Shown: positions 17,682-27,442, counted from the first letter of the stretch. The stretch is DNA of 64,000 nt from Natronosalvus sp042663485 (GCA_042663485.1 JBHTAF010000001.1); one strand, 5' to 3'. Notes: a model not told the origin generated them from the letters alone. Numbers and translations: made by a program.

Positions 17682-17729
17682 ATGGCAAAACGGGCAGCCA
17701 CGTGGTCGATCGAAGAGGACGAGAGATGA
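17682..17729 (+). CDS. 15-residue leader peptide ORF
   Basis: It encodes MAKRAATWSIEEDER and stops in an ATGA overlap with the M48 peptidase start (17726-17729). Promoter spacing suggests it begins the mRNA, so the peptidase would be translated by coupling. It is too short for a domain assignment. Confidence 0.4.
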   Translation: MAKRAATWSIEEDER

Positions 17730-18778
17730 CTGCCGTTGCGATTCTCGTTGGTGGACTTCTTGTCGTCGGAATTGGCCTCTCGATCGCCACCGCCGGAATC
17801 GGATGGGGCGTCTGTAAACGGTTCATCGCACCCGTGACAGCCTCCGACCTCGCGACGAGACGGGTACAGTGGTACCTCATCGGGGCGGGTGCTCCCCTCG
17901 TGTGTTTCACTGTTGCCGGTAGCTTCACGGCGATTGTACTCATCCATGACCTGCTAATCGGGGTTCTCGTCACTGGTGTCGCCGGTATTCTGGGATTCGG
18001 TATCGGCACCGCTGCCGTCCTCCCACTCTCGGCGTTCGATTTGCTCGAGCTTACCGAGTACGGGAACCGACGACGAGCGGCGATCTCGACAGGTGTCCAC
18101 GGCGTATTCGTTTGCGCTAGCATTCCCTTCGTATTCACCCTCGTACGTACCTCGCCCTACGAGATAGTCCCGCTCGGCGTCGCCGCGACGCTCGCGTACT
18201 TCGCGATCGGCCCGTGGCTCGTCGATCGACAGAACGACACGGCTGAACTCCCCTCCGAGGTCGCCGATCGCTGTGAACGGCTCGCAGCAGCGGCCGACGT
18301 CGACATTCGGTTTCGACTCGTCGACGACGACCGTTCGAGCGCGCTCGCATCCGGGATCGTTCCCGGTCTACGAACGGTTTTCGTATCCGACTCCCTGAGA
18401 ATTAGGCTGGAGGCGACGGAGTTCGAGGCCGTCGTCATACACGAACTGGGGCACGTCCAACGTCGGCACCTGGAACGACGGGCGTTCTGGCACGCAGCAC
18501 TAGTGGCAGCAATGTTGCTCACGTTCGTTCACTCGTTCCTGTTTGCCCCCGTCGTTTTCGTCCTCCTTTATACCAGTAAACGGAGAGAACTCGCCCACGA
18601 GTACGAGGCTGACGCATTCGCCGCGGCGACGACGAGTGCGAGTGCGATGAGAGACGCGCTCGAACGGATCGCGGCTCTCGGGCACGTGCCCCGAAACTCG
18701 AGCCGTACGTTCGACCTCCTCGTCGATCGCCACTCCATCGACCGCCGCGTCGAACGACTCGACGCGATGATCGAGTGA
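17726..18778 (+). CDS. M48-family membrane zinc metallopeptidase
   Basis: A 350-residue protein with about four N-terminal hydrophobic segments (residues 1-25, 48-72, 74-98, 118-160). A catalytic domain follows with zinc motif HELGH at residues 239-243 and the downstream Glu in HEYEAD near residue 294, then another membrane hairpin between them. It resembles HtpX/Ste24-type or BlaR-like M48 proteases, which cleave membrane or membrane-associated proteins. The start overlaps the 15-codon leader ORF. Confidence 0.85.
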   Translation: MTAVAILVGGLLVVGIGLSIATAGIGWGVCKRFIAPVTASDLATRRVQWYLIGAGAPLVCFTVAGSFTAIVLIHDLLIGVLVTGVAGILGFGIGTAAVLPLSAFDLLELTEYGNRRRAAISTGVHGVFVCASIPFVFTLVRTSPYEIVPLGVAATLAYFAIGPWLVDRQNDTAELPSEVADRCERLAAAADVDIRFRLVDDDRSSALASGIVPGLRTVFVSDSLRIRLEATEFEAVVIHELGHVQRRHLERRAFWHAALVAAMLLTFVHSFLFAPVVFVLLYTSKRRELAHEYEADAFAAATTSASAMRDALERIAALGHVPRNSSRTFDLLVDRHSIDRRVERLDAMIE

Positions 18779-18857
18779 GCTGTCCTCGGTTCGACGTCGA
18801 GAACGTTCCGTTCCCCGACAGTACGTTCAAGTCAGTGAATGTCGTTGCTCCCGGCAG

Positions 18858-19910
18858 ATGCGCCGATTGCGGGTCGCCGCCGGCTTCGCGGTTGCCCTCC
18901 TGGTCACCGGGATACTTGTCTACGGCACCGGCTGGGAGGCCGTGGTCTCGAGTATCCGTCGCGCCGATCCGATTCTCGTCGCTGGGGGCGCAGTTGCCGG
19001 AGCGACGATGCTCGCGCTGCGCGCCCTGATCGTCTACCGACTGCTCGGGCCGATCGAGGGATCGGCCCGCGGGGCCGACTTCGTCGGCGCGTTCCTGGCG
19101 GGGTACTTCTCCCGGAGCGTCGTACCGTGGGGACAGTCCGTCGGTGTCGCCGTGACCGCGTACCTGCTCGCGGGGTCGTCCGAGTCGCCGTTCGAGGACA
19201 ACGCCGCCGTCATCAGCGTGGCGGAGGTGCTCGTCTTCCTCACGTCCGTCGTCGTTGCCGTCGTCGGACTCGTCGGGGTCGTTTCGAACGGTTCCGTCGA
19301 CGTCGGCTCGAGCGTGACCGTCGGGTCGCCCCCGTCGAACCGTCTCGCGACCGGCCTCCTGGGAGCGCTGTTCACGGCCGTCCTTGTCGCCGCTTCAGCC
19401 GTCTCCGTCACCCGCGACGGCGTCGCGCGGACCATCCTGTTCGGGATCACTGCTCGGCTCGAGGGAGCGCTGGCCAGGCTGCCCGGCGTCGAGCGCGCCG
19501 CCGTTCGAACCCGCGTCCGTGGGTTCCTCTCGACGATCGACGACGTCGCGGCGGATCGGTCGGTCCTGCTGGGCGCGGTGACGGTCGCGCTGGCGAGCTG
19601 GATCTTCAACGCGCTTGCGCTGTTCCTCTCGCTGATCGCTCTCGGCATCGACGCCCCGTTCGCGGTCGCGCTCCTCTGTGTACCGCTGTCCACGGTGGCA
19701 GCTGTGGTTCCGCTTCCGGGCGGGATGGGCGGTGTCGAGGTGTTCCTAGCCGGGCTACTGGTCGCGACGACCGCGGTCTCGAGCGACGTCGCGACTGCCG
19801 CTGCGTTACTCTACCGGCTGTGTACCTACTGGGTGCACGTCGGTCTCGGCGGAATCGGTGCGACGTACGTGTCGGCCACCGGCGTCGGGCTGGTTCGCGT
19901 CGATGGGTGA
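18858..19910 (+). CDS. lysylphosphatidylglycerol synthase TM-region family protein (UPF0104)
   Basis: A 350-residue polytopic membrane protein, largely hydrophobic, with the characteristic VVPLPGGMGGVE segment near residue 290. In archaea this family includes proteins that interact with polyprenyl-phosphate sugars or lipids; the lysyl-transferase domain of MprF is absent. Exact function unknown. It starts 80 nt after the M48 gene and ends convergently with egsA. Confidence 0.8.
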   Translation: MRRLRVAAGFAVALLVTGILVYGTGWEAVVSSIRRADPILVAGGAVAGATMLALRALIVYRLLGPIEGSARGADFVGAFLAGYFSRSVVPWGQSVGVAVTAYLLAGSSESPFEDNAAVISVAEVLVFLTSVVVAVVGLVGVVSNGSVDVGSSVTVGSPPSNRLATGLLGALFTAVLVAASAVSVTRDGVARTILFGITARLEGALARLPGVERAAVRTRVRGFLSTIDDVAADRSVLLGAVTVALASWIFNALALFLSLIALGIDAPFAVALLCVPLSTVAAVVPLPGGMGGVEVFLAGLLVATTAVSSDVATAAALLYRLCTYWVHVGLGGIGATYVSATGVGLVRVDG

Positions 19911-19970
19911 TCCCGTTCAGCCGACGAGATCCGTCCAGCTGACGAGGCCCCGTCTACCGATAACGCCCGG

Positions 19971-21032
19971 TCAACCGATAACGCCCGTCTTCACCGCAAC
20001 CTCTCGAGCCGCCCGCTCGTCCATCCCATCACCGAGAATCGTGTACCGGTCGCGGATGGCGTGACAGGTCGTCAGCGCCTCGATCACCGTTTCGTCGTCG
20101 ATGCCGAGATCGGCGGCCGTGGTCGGCGCGTCGATGGTCGCCAGGGCGTCCCGGATTTCGGTCCAGATGCCGGACTCGCCCTCGTGCAAGTAAGCCGTCA
20201 TGATAGACCCAACGCCGACCTGGTGACCGTGGAGGGCTGCACCGGGCGCGAGGCGATCCAGCTGGTGGGAAAAGAGGTGCTCGGCGCCGCTGGCCGGCCG
20301 AGAGGAACTCGCGATGGACATCGCCACCCCCGAGGACATGAGCGCCTTGGTGACGATCCAGGCGGACTCCTCGAGGCCGGGGCGGATCATGTCGGCGTTG
20401 CCGACGAGGATTTCGGCGGTCATCTCCGCGAGGGCGGCCGCGTACTCGGAGTACTCGACGTTCTTGAGTCGGTGGGCGAGTCGCCAGTCCATCACCGCGG
20501 TGTAGTTAGAGATGATGTCGGCACAACCCGCGGTCGTCAGCTCCCAGGGTGCGTTCGCCAGAATCCCGGTGTCGGCGACTACGGCGAGTGGCGGTTCGGC
20601 AGCGACGCTGTGGCGCGTGTTCCCGTCAGGGACCGAGCCGCGGTTGCTGACGATGCCGTCGTGACTCGCGGCCGTCGGCACCGAGAGGAAGCCGGTGTCG
20701 AGGTGGTCGGTGGCCATCTTGGCGATGTCGATGGCCTTCCCGCCGCCGACGCCGATCAGGTAGGAGGCCTCGGCCTCATCGGCGGCGTCGATAACCGACT
20801 CCACAGCCTCGAAACTCGCCTCCTCGACGGTGACGATGGCGGGTTCGATACCGCGTTCCTCGAAGTCGGCGGCGATCGGTTCGGCCGCGAGTTTTCGCGG
20901 CGTTGGACTCGTGACGAGCAGTGGCCGCCCCTCGAGGTGAAGGTCGTCGACGACGCTCACGGTCTCGGCGAGGACGTCGTGGCCGACGACGACGTTCCGC
21001 GGGAGGCGGATCCACGTCGACTTCTCGAACAT
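19971..21032 (-). CDS. egsA: NAD(P)-dependent sn-glycerol-1-phosphate dehydrogenase
   Basis: A 353-residue enzyme that reduces dihydroxyacetone phosphate to sn-glycerol-1-phosphate, setting the stereochemistry of archaeal ether lipids. Signature segments: RNVVVGHDVL, the nucleotide-binding GVGGGKAIDIAK, SVPTAASHDGIVS, and the metal-site residues in GAEHLFSHQ and ALHGHQVGVG. Its presence alone places the DNA in Archaea. Length is normal for the family. Confidence 0.95.
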   Translation of the reverse strand: MFEKSTWIRLPRNVVVGHDVLAETVSVVDDLHLEGRPLLVTSPTPRKLAAEPIAADFEERGIEPAIVTVEEASFEAVESVIDAADEAEASYLIGVGGGKAIDIAKMATDHLDTGFLSVPTAASHDGIVSNRGSVPDGNTRHSVAAEPPLAVVADTGILANAPWELTTAGCADIISNYTAVMDWRLAHRLKNVEYSEYAAALAEMTAEILVGNADMIRPGLEESAWIVTKALMSSGVAMSIASSSRPASGAEHLFSHQLDRLAPGAALHGHQVGVGSIMTAYLHEGESGIWTEIRDALATIDAPTTAADLGIDDETVIEALTTCHAIRDRYTILGDGMDERAAREVAVKTGVIG

Positions 21033-21053
21033 AGGTGAGAGGAGGCGGGGAAC

Positions 21054-21063
21054 GATATAAAGG
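21054..21063 (-). promoter_or_regulatory. egsA TATA box
   Basis: CCTTTATATC on the minus strand is centred 26 nt upstream of the egsA ATG (21032), the spacing for a leaderless transcript. Confidence 0.65.
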
Positions 21064-21089
21064 CGTTCCCGTCGATGGAGCGGTGCAGC

Positions 21090-21240
21090 GTCGGCCGCTC
21101 GTGTCTCGAGGTGGCTCGAGATCGCTCGATAGAAGTCGAGGTGACCGAAGTAGCCGATGCGATTCGATATGGCTCGAGTTGGTCGATCCGACTCGAGCTC
21201 GTCGAGATGATGTGAGTTGATCGATACGACTCGAGAGACA
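21090..21240. repeat. degenerate CTCGAG/GATCGAnTCGAG-rich tract
   Basis: The gap between egsA and copB contains many imperfect copies of TCGAG, CTCGAG and GATNCGA words in both orientations. It reads as low-complexity sequence with much local self-complementarity; no gene is seen. Confidence 0.5.
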
Positions 21241-21285
21241 GATTTGAATCTCCCCGGCAGGATGCCGGACGGAACCCGACTACGT

Positions 21286-23619
21286 TCACCCGGTGGGTTG
21301 TGCTTTCTGTGGAGTCGCTGGGCCGGACAACTTCGGAATCGAGAGATCCACTCGCCGGAGTAACTGCGCGTTAATCGCGACGATCACGGTGCTGAGCGAC
21401 ATGAGCAATGCACCGACGGCGGGCGAGAGGAGGATTCCAATCGGCGCGAGAACGCCGGCGGCGAGTGGGATGGCAAAGACGTTGTAGCCCGCCGCCCAGA
21501 CGAGGTTCTCCTGCATCTTCCGGTAACTCGCTCGGCTCAGTTTGACGAGTCGAGCCACGTCCATCGGGTTGTTCTGCACGAGAACGATGTCCGCCGACTG
21601 GACGGCGACGTCGGTCCCCGATCCGATGGCGATCCCGACGTCGGCGCGAGTCAGCGCTGGGGCGTCGTTGACGCCGTCGCCGACCATCGCCACCAGTTTG
21701 GCCTGGTCCTGCAGTTCGGTCACCTTCTCGTCTTTTTCCTCGGGTAACACCTCGGCGAAGACCGTCTCGATGCCGAGTTCGTCTGCGACGGCCGCGGCGA
21801 CGTCCTCGCTGTCGCCGGTCAGCATCGCCACCTCGATGCCGAGGTCGTGGAGCGCGTCGACGACCCGGTAGCTCTCCTCGCGGATCACGTCCGCGAGGGC
21901 GAAGGCGGCGATTGGCCTCGCCTGGTCGGTACCTGCCTCTGTGTTCGCCTGGGCGCTCGAGTCGCCGTCGCGACCGCCCTCGCGAACAAGGTAGACGACC
22001 GTTCGTGCGTTTTCTCCGGACCGTTCAGCGAACCCCGCCAGTTCCGGGGGGACCTCGGCCTCGAGGTGAGAGAGGAGGTTCGGACCGCCGACGTATATCG
22101 CGTCGCCGTCGACGGTCGCGCGCACCCCACGACCCTTGAGCGCCTCGAAGTCCGAGACGTTCGGCGGGTTCAGACCGCGGTCGACCGCGGCCTCGCGCAT
22201 CGCCTGGGCGATCATGTGCTCTGAATCGGTCTCGACGGCGGCCGCGAGCGCGAGCGCCTCGTCCTCGTCCACGCGGTCGACCGTCGCAACGTCTACGACG
22301 CCCTGTTCGCCCGCCGTGAGCGTCCCCGTTTTGTCGAAGACGATCGTATCCAGGTCCCGTGCCCGTTCCATGGCGATTCGGTCCCGGATCAGTATCCCGT
22401 TGCGCGCGGCGAGAGACGTGTTGATCGCGACGACGAGCGGGATGGCGAGTCCGAGAGCGTGCGGACAGGCGATCACCAGGACGGTCACCACGCGCTCGAT
22501 GACCACGGCGTCGAACTGGACGGCGGCGGTCCAGGCGATGGCCGTCACCACCGCGGCGGCCAGGGCGACGTAGAACAGCCAGCCTGCCGCCCTGTCGGCC
22601 AGCATCTGTGTCCTGGACTCGCTTCGCTGAGCCTCCTCCACGAGACGCATGATCCCCGCCAACGTCGTCTCCTCGCCCGTCGCGCTGATCCGAACGCGAA
22701 GGCTTCCGTCGCCGTTGATCGTGCCGCCGATTACCTCGTTGCCGGGGTCCTTCGAAACTGGTTTCGACTCGCCGGTGATCATCGACTCGTTTACGTCCGA
22801 GTCGCCCTCCTCGACGACGCCGTCGGCAGGGACGTTCGCTCCGGGCCGGACGAGTACGAGGTCGCCCTCCGACAGGTCGCCGACGGGGACCTCTTCAGTT
22901 TCACCGTCCTCCGTGATGCGCTCTGCGGTATCCGGGAGGAGTTTCGCCAACTCGTCGAGCGCGCTCGAGGCCCGCCGAACCGACCGCATCTCGATCCAGT
23001 GACCGAGCAACATGATGTCGATCAGCGTCACCAGTTCCCAGAAGAACGCCGACTGAGTGGGGAAGACGACGCTCGCCAGGCTGTAGACGAACGCGACCGT
23101 GATCGCCATCGAGATGAGCGTCATCATTCCCGGCGACCGGTCCTCGAGTTCGGGGACGGCCATCCGCAGGAAGGGAACGCCACCGTAAGCGAAGACGATC
23201 ACCGCGAAGACGGGATTGATCCACTCGCTTCCGGGGAACGCCGGAACCGAGAAGCCGAGCCACTCCTGTAGCATCTCGCTGTACAGGAGAACAGGGATCG
23301 AAAGCAGCGTCGAGACGAAGAATCGCCGACGGAACATTTGCTCGTGGCCCTCGTGCATGCCACTGTGGTCGTGGCCGCCGCCTCCGTGGTCGTCGTGTCC
23401 AGCCCTGCGTTCGTACCGGTCGCCGACCTCCCGTCTCGCTTCGTCGGCGTCTTCGGCTTCCTCCTCGAGCATGGACTGTTCCACGCGGGGTTCCGACCGA
23501 TCGGCCTCGGCGTCAATTTCCCGATTCTCGGTCGCCTCGGGGTCGTGACGGTGGCTGTGGTCGTGGTCACGATGGCCGCCGTCGGGTCCCTCACCGTCGG
23601 TGTCTCTATGATCGTCCAT
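21286..23619 (-). CDS. copB: P1B-type (CopB-like) copper/heavy-metal ATPase
   Basis: A 777-residue metal pump. The first about 90 residues are His/Asp/Glu-rich (GGHRDHDHSHRHD, GHDDHGGGGHDHSGMHEGH), a metal-binding tail typical of CopB rather than CXXC-type domains. Later come TGES in the actuator domain, CPH (Cys385) in the transport helix, the phosphorylated Asp429 in DKTGT, and MVGDGVNDAPAL. The CPH motif marks subgroup IB-3, usually Cu or Ag export. It acts in the cytoplasmic membrane. Confidence 0.92.
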   Translation of the reverse strand: MDDHRDTDGEGPDGGHRDHDHSHRHDPEATENREIDAEADRSEPRVEQSMLEEEAEDADEARREVGDRYERRAGHDDHGGGGHDHSGMHEGHEQMFRRRFFVSTLLSIPVLLYSEMLQEWLGFSVPAFPGSEWINPVFAVIVFAYGGVPFLRMAVPELEDRSPGMMTLISMAITVAFVYSLASVVFPTQSAFFWELVTLIDIMLLGHWIEMRSVRRASSALDELAKLLPDTAERITEDGETEEVPVGDLSEGDLVLVRPGANVPADGVVEEGDSDVNESMITGESKPVSKDPGNEVIGGTINGDGSLRVRISATGEETTLAGIMRLVEEAQRSESRTQMLADRAAGWLFYVALAAAVVTAIAWTAAVQFDAVVIERVVTVLVIACPHALGLAIPLVVAINTSLAARNGILIRDRIAMERARDLDTIVFDKTGTLTAGEQGVVDVATVDRVDEDEALALAAAVETDSEHMIAQAMREAAVDRGLNPPNVSDFEALKGRGVRATVDGDAIYVGGPNLLSHLEAEVPPELAGFAERSGENARTVVYLVREGGRDGDSSAQANTEAGTDQARPIAAFALADVIREESYRVVDALHDLGIEVAMLTGDSEDVAAAVADELGIETVFAEVLPEEKDEKVTELQDQAKLVAMVGDGVNDAPALTRADVGIAIGSGTDVAVQSADIVLVQNNPMDVARLVKLSRASYRKMQENLVWAAGYNVFAIPLAAGVLAPIGILLSPAVGALLMSLSTVIVAINAQLLRRVDLSIPKLSGPATPQKAQPTG

Positions 23620-23706
23620 CTCGTTGCTTCGTCACACGACACCGCGAGTCAAGAAGGGATACCCCGCTCGAGGCGGCGCAAACAGAGCAGATCCGTTCCG
23701 AACGTC

Positions 23707-24696
23707 TCAGAGCGTATCGAGAATTCCAAGCACTCGTTCTTCGGCGTCCCTCCCCGGATCGTACTCGCTCCCGTCCCGGTCGCTCGCCTCGTGTTCCTCG
23801 AGCGTCCGTGCCATCGCCTCCTCGAGTGGGGTCGACTCCCAGCCGAGGGCGGCGAGCTTCGCGGTCGAGAGGACGTGCGGATAGTCTCGGTAGAGGACGT
23901 AGTCGTCCGTCGAGAGGCCGCCGGCCTCGAGTTCGCGCGGGCCGGCGTGGACGACCTCGACGTCCCTACCTACGGCGTCAGCGATCAGGTCGACCATCTC
24001 CTCGAGCGTGACGATCCGGCGGTCGCCGACGTTGTAGAACTCGCCCGGCTCGCCCCGCTCGGCGACGATCCGGAGGGCGCTGGCAACGTCCTCGACGAAG
24101 GCGCGGTGCCAGACGTTGGTGCCGTCGCCGGGGACGATCACGCGGTCGTACTCGAGGACGCGGTCGAGCCAGAAGTCCATCCGCTCGGTGTAGTCGTGAG
24201 GGCCGTACACGATGCACGGCCGGACGGACATTGCGTTCACCCCCCGGTCCGCTGCGGCGACGACCGCGCGGTCGCCCTCGGCCTTCCGGTTGCCGTAGGT
24301 GTCACTCGACTCGTCGGTCGCCTGCTCGGGGCTGCAGGGTCGCATCGGCGTCTCGTCTTCCCGCTTCGGAATCTCCTCGCGGCCGTAAGCGTCCCCGCTC
24401 GAGATGTAGACGTAGGCGTCGACGTCGGCAAAGATTTCGGTCGCCGCGCGCACGTCCCGCGGGTAGTAGGCCACGCAGTCGAAGACGGCGTCCGGATCGA
24501 CGTCCGCCGCGGCGGCCTCGAGCACCGAGTCGTTCGTCCGGTCGCCCTGGACGTGGTCGACTCGGTCGTCCTCGGCGAAGGGATCGTCGTGGTTCCCGCG
24601 GTTGAAGAGGGTGACGTCGTAGTCGTGTGCGAGGAGGTCGGTGACGAGGTGGCGGCCGATGAATCGCGTGCCGCCGATGACGAGTGCGGTGTCCAT
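23707..24696 (-). CDS. NAD-dependent epimerase/dehydratase (extended SDR)
   Basis: A 329-residue protein starting at ATG 24696, with the nucleotide-binding GGTRFIGRHLV at the N-terminus, ISSGDAYG, and RPCIVYGPHDYTER. The usual catalytic YxxxK is recognisable as YGNRK. Extended SDRs act on nucleotide sugars or similar substrates; this subgroup (RNA-binding CSP41-like/SDR-a) lacks a certain substrate. An in-frame upstream ATG exists but the extension lacks family character. Confidence 0.8.
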   Translation of the reverse strand: MDTALVIGGTRFIGRHLVTDLLAHDYDVTLFNRGNHDDPFAEDDRVDHVQGDRTNDSVLEAAAADVDPDAVFDCVAYYPRDVRAATEIFADVDAYVYISSGDAYGREEIPKREDETPMRPCSPEQATDESSDTYGNRKAEGDRAVVAAADRGVNAMSVRPCIVYGPHDYTERMDFWLDRVLEYDRVIVPGDGTNVWHRAFVEDVASALRIVAERGEPGEFYNVGDRRIVTLEEMVDLIADAVGRDVEVVHAGPRELEAGGLSTDDYVLYRDYPHVLSTAKLAALGWESTPLEEAMARTLEEHEASDRDGSEYDPGRDAEERVLGILDTL

Positions 24697-24862
24697 ACCG
24701 AACGCTCGCTCGAGAGGGTCAAAACGGTGGCGGAGGCGGCTAGGGAGACGCCCCGGGCGTCCCACATGTAACCGCTCAGACCACGGCCGAGGGCGACCGC
24801 GCTCGAGGCCGACGCGGGAGCAATCGCCAACGTTCATTACGAAGGCCTTCGTCTCCCTGGGT

Positions 24863-25798
24863 ATGGGATTTGACGAGATGGACGTCGACACGATCTGGAT
24901 GGACGGCGAGTTCGTCGACTGGGAAGACGCACAGGTCCACGTGCTCACACACGGACTCCACTACGGGACCGGCGTCTTCGAGGGGGCGCGCTGTTACGAC
25001 ACCGAGAACGGACCCGCGCTCTTTCGCTGGGAAGAGCACGTCGACCGCCTCTTCCAGTCCTGTAAGCCCTACGAGATGGAAATCGGTCACTCCCACGAGG
25101 AACTGACGGAGGCAACCAAGGAACTCATCCGCCGCCAGGGCCTCTCGTCGTGTTACATCCGCCCGCTCGTCTACTACGGCTACAAGAGTCTCGGCGTCAG
25201 CCCCCAGGACTGTCCGACGAAGACCACCATCGCCGTCTGGCCCTGGGGCGCCTACCTCGGCGAGGACGCCATCGAGAACGGCATCGACGTCAAAGTTTCG
25301 TCCTGGCGCAAGCACGCCTCGAGCCAGATTCCGACGAACGCCAAGACGACGGGATTGTACGTCAACAGCCTGCTTGCCGGCGAGGAGGCCCGCCGAAACG
25401 GGTTCGCCGAGGCCATCGTCCTCAACAAGGAGGGCAACGTCGCGGAGGGTCCCGGCGAGAACCTCTTCCTCGTGCGCGACAGCGAAATCTTCACGCCCGG
25501 CCTCTCCGAGTCGATCCTCGACGGGATCACCCGCAACGCGGTCATCCGGATCGCCCGCGACCTGGGCTACACCGTCCACGACACCGTCTCCATCTCTCGA
25601 GGCGAGCTCAACACGGCCGACGAACTCTTCTTCACTGGCTCCGCCGCGGAGGTGACGCCAATCAAGCGCGTCGACAACGTCACGATCGGCGAGGGAACCC
25701 GCGGGCCGATCACCGAGGAGATTCAGCAGAAATTCTTCGACGTCGTCGAGCGCCGAACCGACGAGTACGAGGAGTGGTTCGACTACGTCGAGGCGTAG
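24863..25798 (+). CDS. ilvE: branched-chain amino acid aminotransferase
   Basis: A 311-residue fold-type IV PLP enzyme moving the amino group between glutamate and branched-chain keto acids. Markers: IWMDGEFVDWEDAQVHVLTHGLHYGTGVFEG is compressed at the N-terminus (positions 24890-24980), the Lys of NAKTTG is in the PLP-binding position, and EGPGENLFLV and ELFFTGSAAEVTPI follow. ATG 24863 is chosen because sequence upstream lacks family similarity and has poor codon use. Confidence 0.93.
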   Translation: MGFDEMDVDTIWMDGEFVDWEDAQVHVLTHGLHYGTGVFEGARCYDTENGPALFRWEEHVDRLFQSCKPYEMEIGHSHEELTEATKELIRRQGLSSCYIRPLVYYGYKSLGVSPQDCPTKTTIAVWPWGAYLGEDAIENGIDVKVSSWRKHASSQIPTNAKTTGLYVNSLLAGEEARRNGFAEAIVLNKEGNVAEGPGENLFLVRDSEIFTPGLSESILDGITRNAVIRIARDLGYTVHDTVSISRGELNTADELFFTGSAAEVTPIKRVDNVTIGEGTRGPITEEIQQKFFDVVERRTDEYEEWFDYVEA

Positions 25799-25831
25799 AC
25801 CGCGTTCAGTTGCTGTTTTTCGACCTTCGTG

Positions 25832-25866
<35 letters not shown>

Positions 25867-25920
25867 TCTCAGGTCATAGGTCTCACACCACTCGCGTCGT
25901 TCATCCGATCATCACACATC

Positions 25921-26475
25921 TCACTCGAGCCCCTCGCTCCCGAGAAACGCGTCGAACGCTTCCGTCGGTCCGTCGTCCACAGCGACGCCGTCAGCGTCAC
26001 CGTACGTGTAGAAGTAGCCGTTCTCGTCCTCGGCGATCCGGGCCTCGAGGTACGACTGGGCGGCCCGCCGTGAGAGGACGCCCATCTCTACGACGTCGGC
26101 GAGGGCGGTCTTCGTGGCGCGAAACCAGGTCCGGACAGCGAGGTCGCGTTCCCCCGGTTCGACGGCGACGAGCGCGCCTCGACCCTGTTCGCGGCCGTCG
26201 CCCCACTCGAGCCAGCAGACGCGGTAGGCGCGAATCTCGTACTCGGGTGAAACCAGAATCAGCGCCTCGTATCCACAGGGATCGAGGTAGTCGGTGAGGA
26301 CGCTGTCCAGGGCGACGGAGTCCGCGAGGAGGTCGGAGTCGATTCGCCCGCCTGCGAGCGGTGCGTCGACGGAGAGGGACTCGAGGACGCTGAGTTCGTC
26401 GCCACCCCAGTGGCTGTACCGGAGGTCGTAGAGTCGGTCGGGACGTCGGTAGGCGATTAACGCTCTATGCCCCAT
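25921..26475 (-). CDS. haloarchaeal conserved protein, DUF6735-like
   Basis: A 184-residue acidic protein beginning MGHRALIAYRRPDRLYDLRYSHWGG, a start I associate with the haloarchaeal DUF6735 family. No catalytic motif is evident and no membrane segment. Function unknown. It stands alone, convergent with ilvE. Confidence 0.7.
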   Translation of the reverse strand: MGHRALIAYRRPDRLYDLRYSHWGGDELSVLESLSVDAPLAGGRIDSDLLADSVALDSVLTDYLDPCGYEALILVSPEYEIRAYRVCWLEWGDGREQGRGALVAVEPGERDLAVRTWFRATKTALADVVEMGVLSRRAAQSYLEARIAEDENGYFYTYGDADGVAVDDGPTEAFDAFLGSEGLE

Positions 26476-26770
26476 CGGTACACCTCGGTCGGTGGTGCTG
26501 GATCGGCCGTCGAGAGGGACGAACAGCGACCCGACAAACGGCGCGGATACGCGAACGGAAGTACATCACCCCCTTTTGGCCGTGGACTGGTATTTGAATT
26601 CACGGGTCGTCAGCGGGTGATCGACGACTCGAGGGTCGGACGACCCGACGACCCAACGGCCCGCCGACCCAGCCATTCGACGGTCCGGAGATCCAACGAT
26701 CTGGTGATCCGCCGATCCCACAGCTCGCTGGGCGTAAGGCCAAAACCCTCTCAGCCCGTATCCCCGGTGA
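26476..26770. other. intergenic region with degenerate short repeats
   Basis: Between about 26607 and 26735 the sequence is built from imperfect 9-10-nt units of the form GAYCCRNCG (GACCCAACG, GATCCAACG, GATCCGCCG). No gene is seen. The promoter of the HAD gene probably lies at the right end. Confidence 0.5.
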
Positions 26771-27442
26771 ATGGCATACGACGCAGTCGTCTTCGACAAC
26801 GACGGCGTGTTGACGACCCCGACCAGCTACGAGGCGCTCACGCGAGCGATGACTCTCGCGTTCGAACGCCACGGCATCGACGACCCCGTCCAGGACGACC
26901 TCGAGACCCTGATCTCCCCGACGATCGACGAACTCGAGGCCGTCACTGATCGGTACGACCTCGAACCGGAGTCACTCTGGGCGGCCCGCGAACGGGCGGC
27001 GATCGAGGTCCAGCACGAGGAACTCCTGAACGGGAACAAGACGCTCTACGACGACGTGTCGACGCTCGAGACGCTCGACGCCCCGATGGCTATCGTGAGC
27101 AACAACCAGCACGAGACCATCGAGAACATCGTCGACCACTTCGAACTCGAGGCGTTTGATCCGTACTACGGCCGCGAGCCAACTATCGACGGCATCAGGC
27201 GGAAGAAGCCCACACCGTACTACCTCGAGCGAGCGATCGACGACCTGACGTGTGCGAACCCGCTGTACGTCGGCGACAGCTGGGTCGACGTCGCGGTCGC
27301 TGAGGCCCTCGACATCGACTCGGCGTTCATCCGTCGGTCCCACCGCGAGGACTACGCGTTCGCCGACTTCGGCTACGACGGCGAGGCTACCCACGAGATC
27401 ACGTCCCTGGAGGCATTGTCGCGGCTCGAGCCGTCGTCCTGA
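26771..27442 (+). CDS. HAD-superfamily hydrolase (phosphoglycolate phosphatase-like)
   Basis: A 223-residue protein with motif I FDNDGVLTT (nucleophile Asp and +2 Asp), motif II AIVSNNQ, a Lys in RRKKPTPYYLE, and motif IV VGDSWVDVAVA. A helical cap follows motif I. It probably dephosphorylates a small phosphorylated metabolite with Mg2+; substrate unknown. Confidence 0.87.
   Translation: MAYDAVVFDNDGVLTTPTSYEALTRAMTLAFERHGIDDPVQDDLETLISPTIDELEAVTDRYDLEPESLWAARERAAIEVQHEELLNGNKTLYDDVSTLETLDAPMAIVSNNQHETIENIVDHFELEAFDPYYGREPTIDGIRRKKPTPYYLERAIDDLTCANPLYVGDSWVDVAVAEALDIDSAFIRRSHREDYAFADFGYDGEATHEITSLEALSRLEPSS

Noticed and set aside
19956..19987. two direct 14-bp copies of ACCGATAACGCCCG as attachment or regulatory site
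   Set aside because: They lie at the 3' end of egsA; short and without partner features, probably chance duplication.
24641..24862. N-terminal extension of ilvE
   Set aside because: Overlaps the divergent epimerase start and lacks family similarity; ATG 24863 fits family length.
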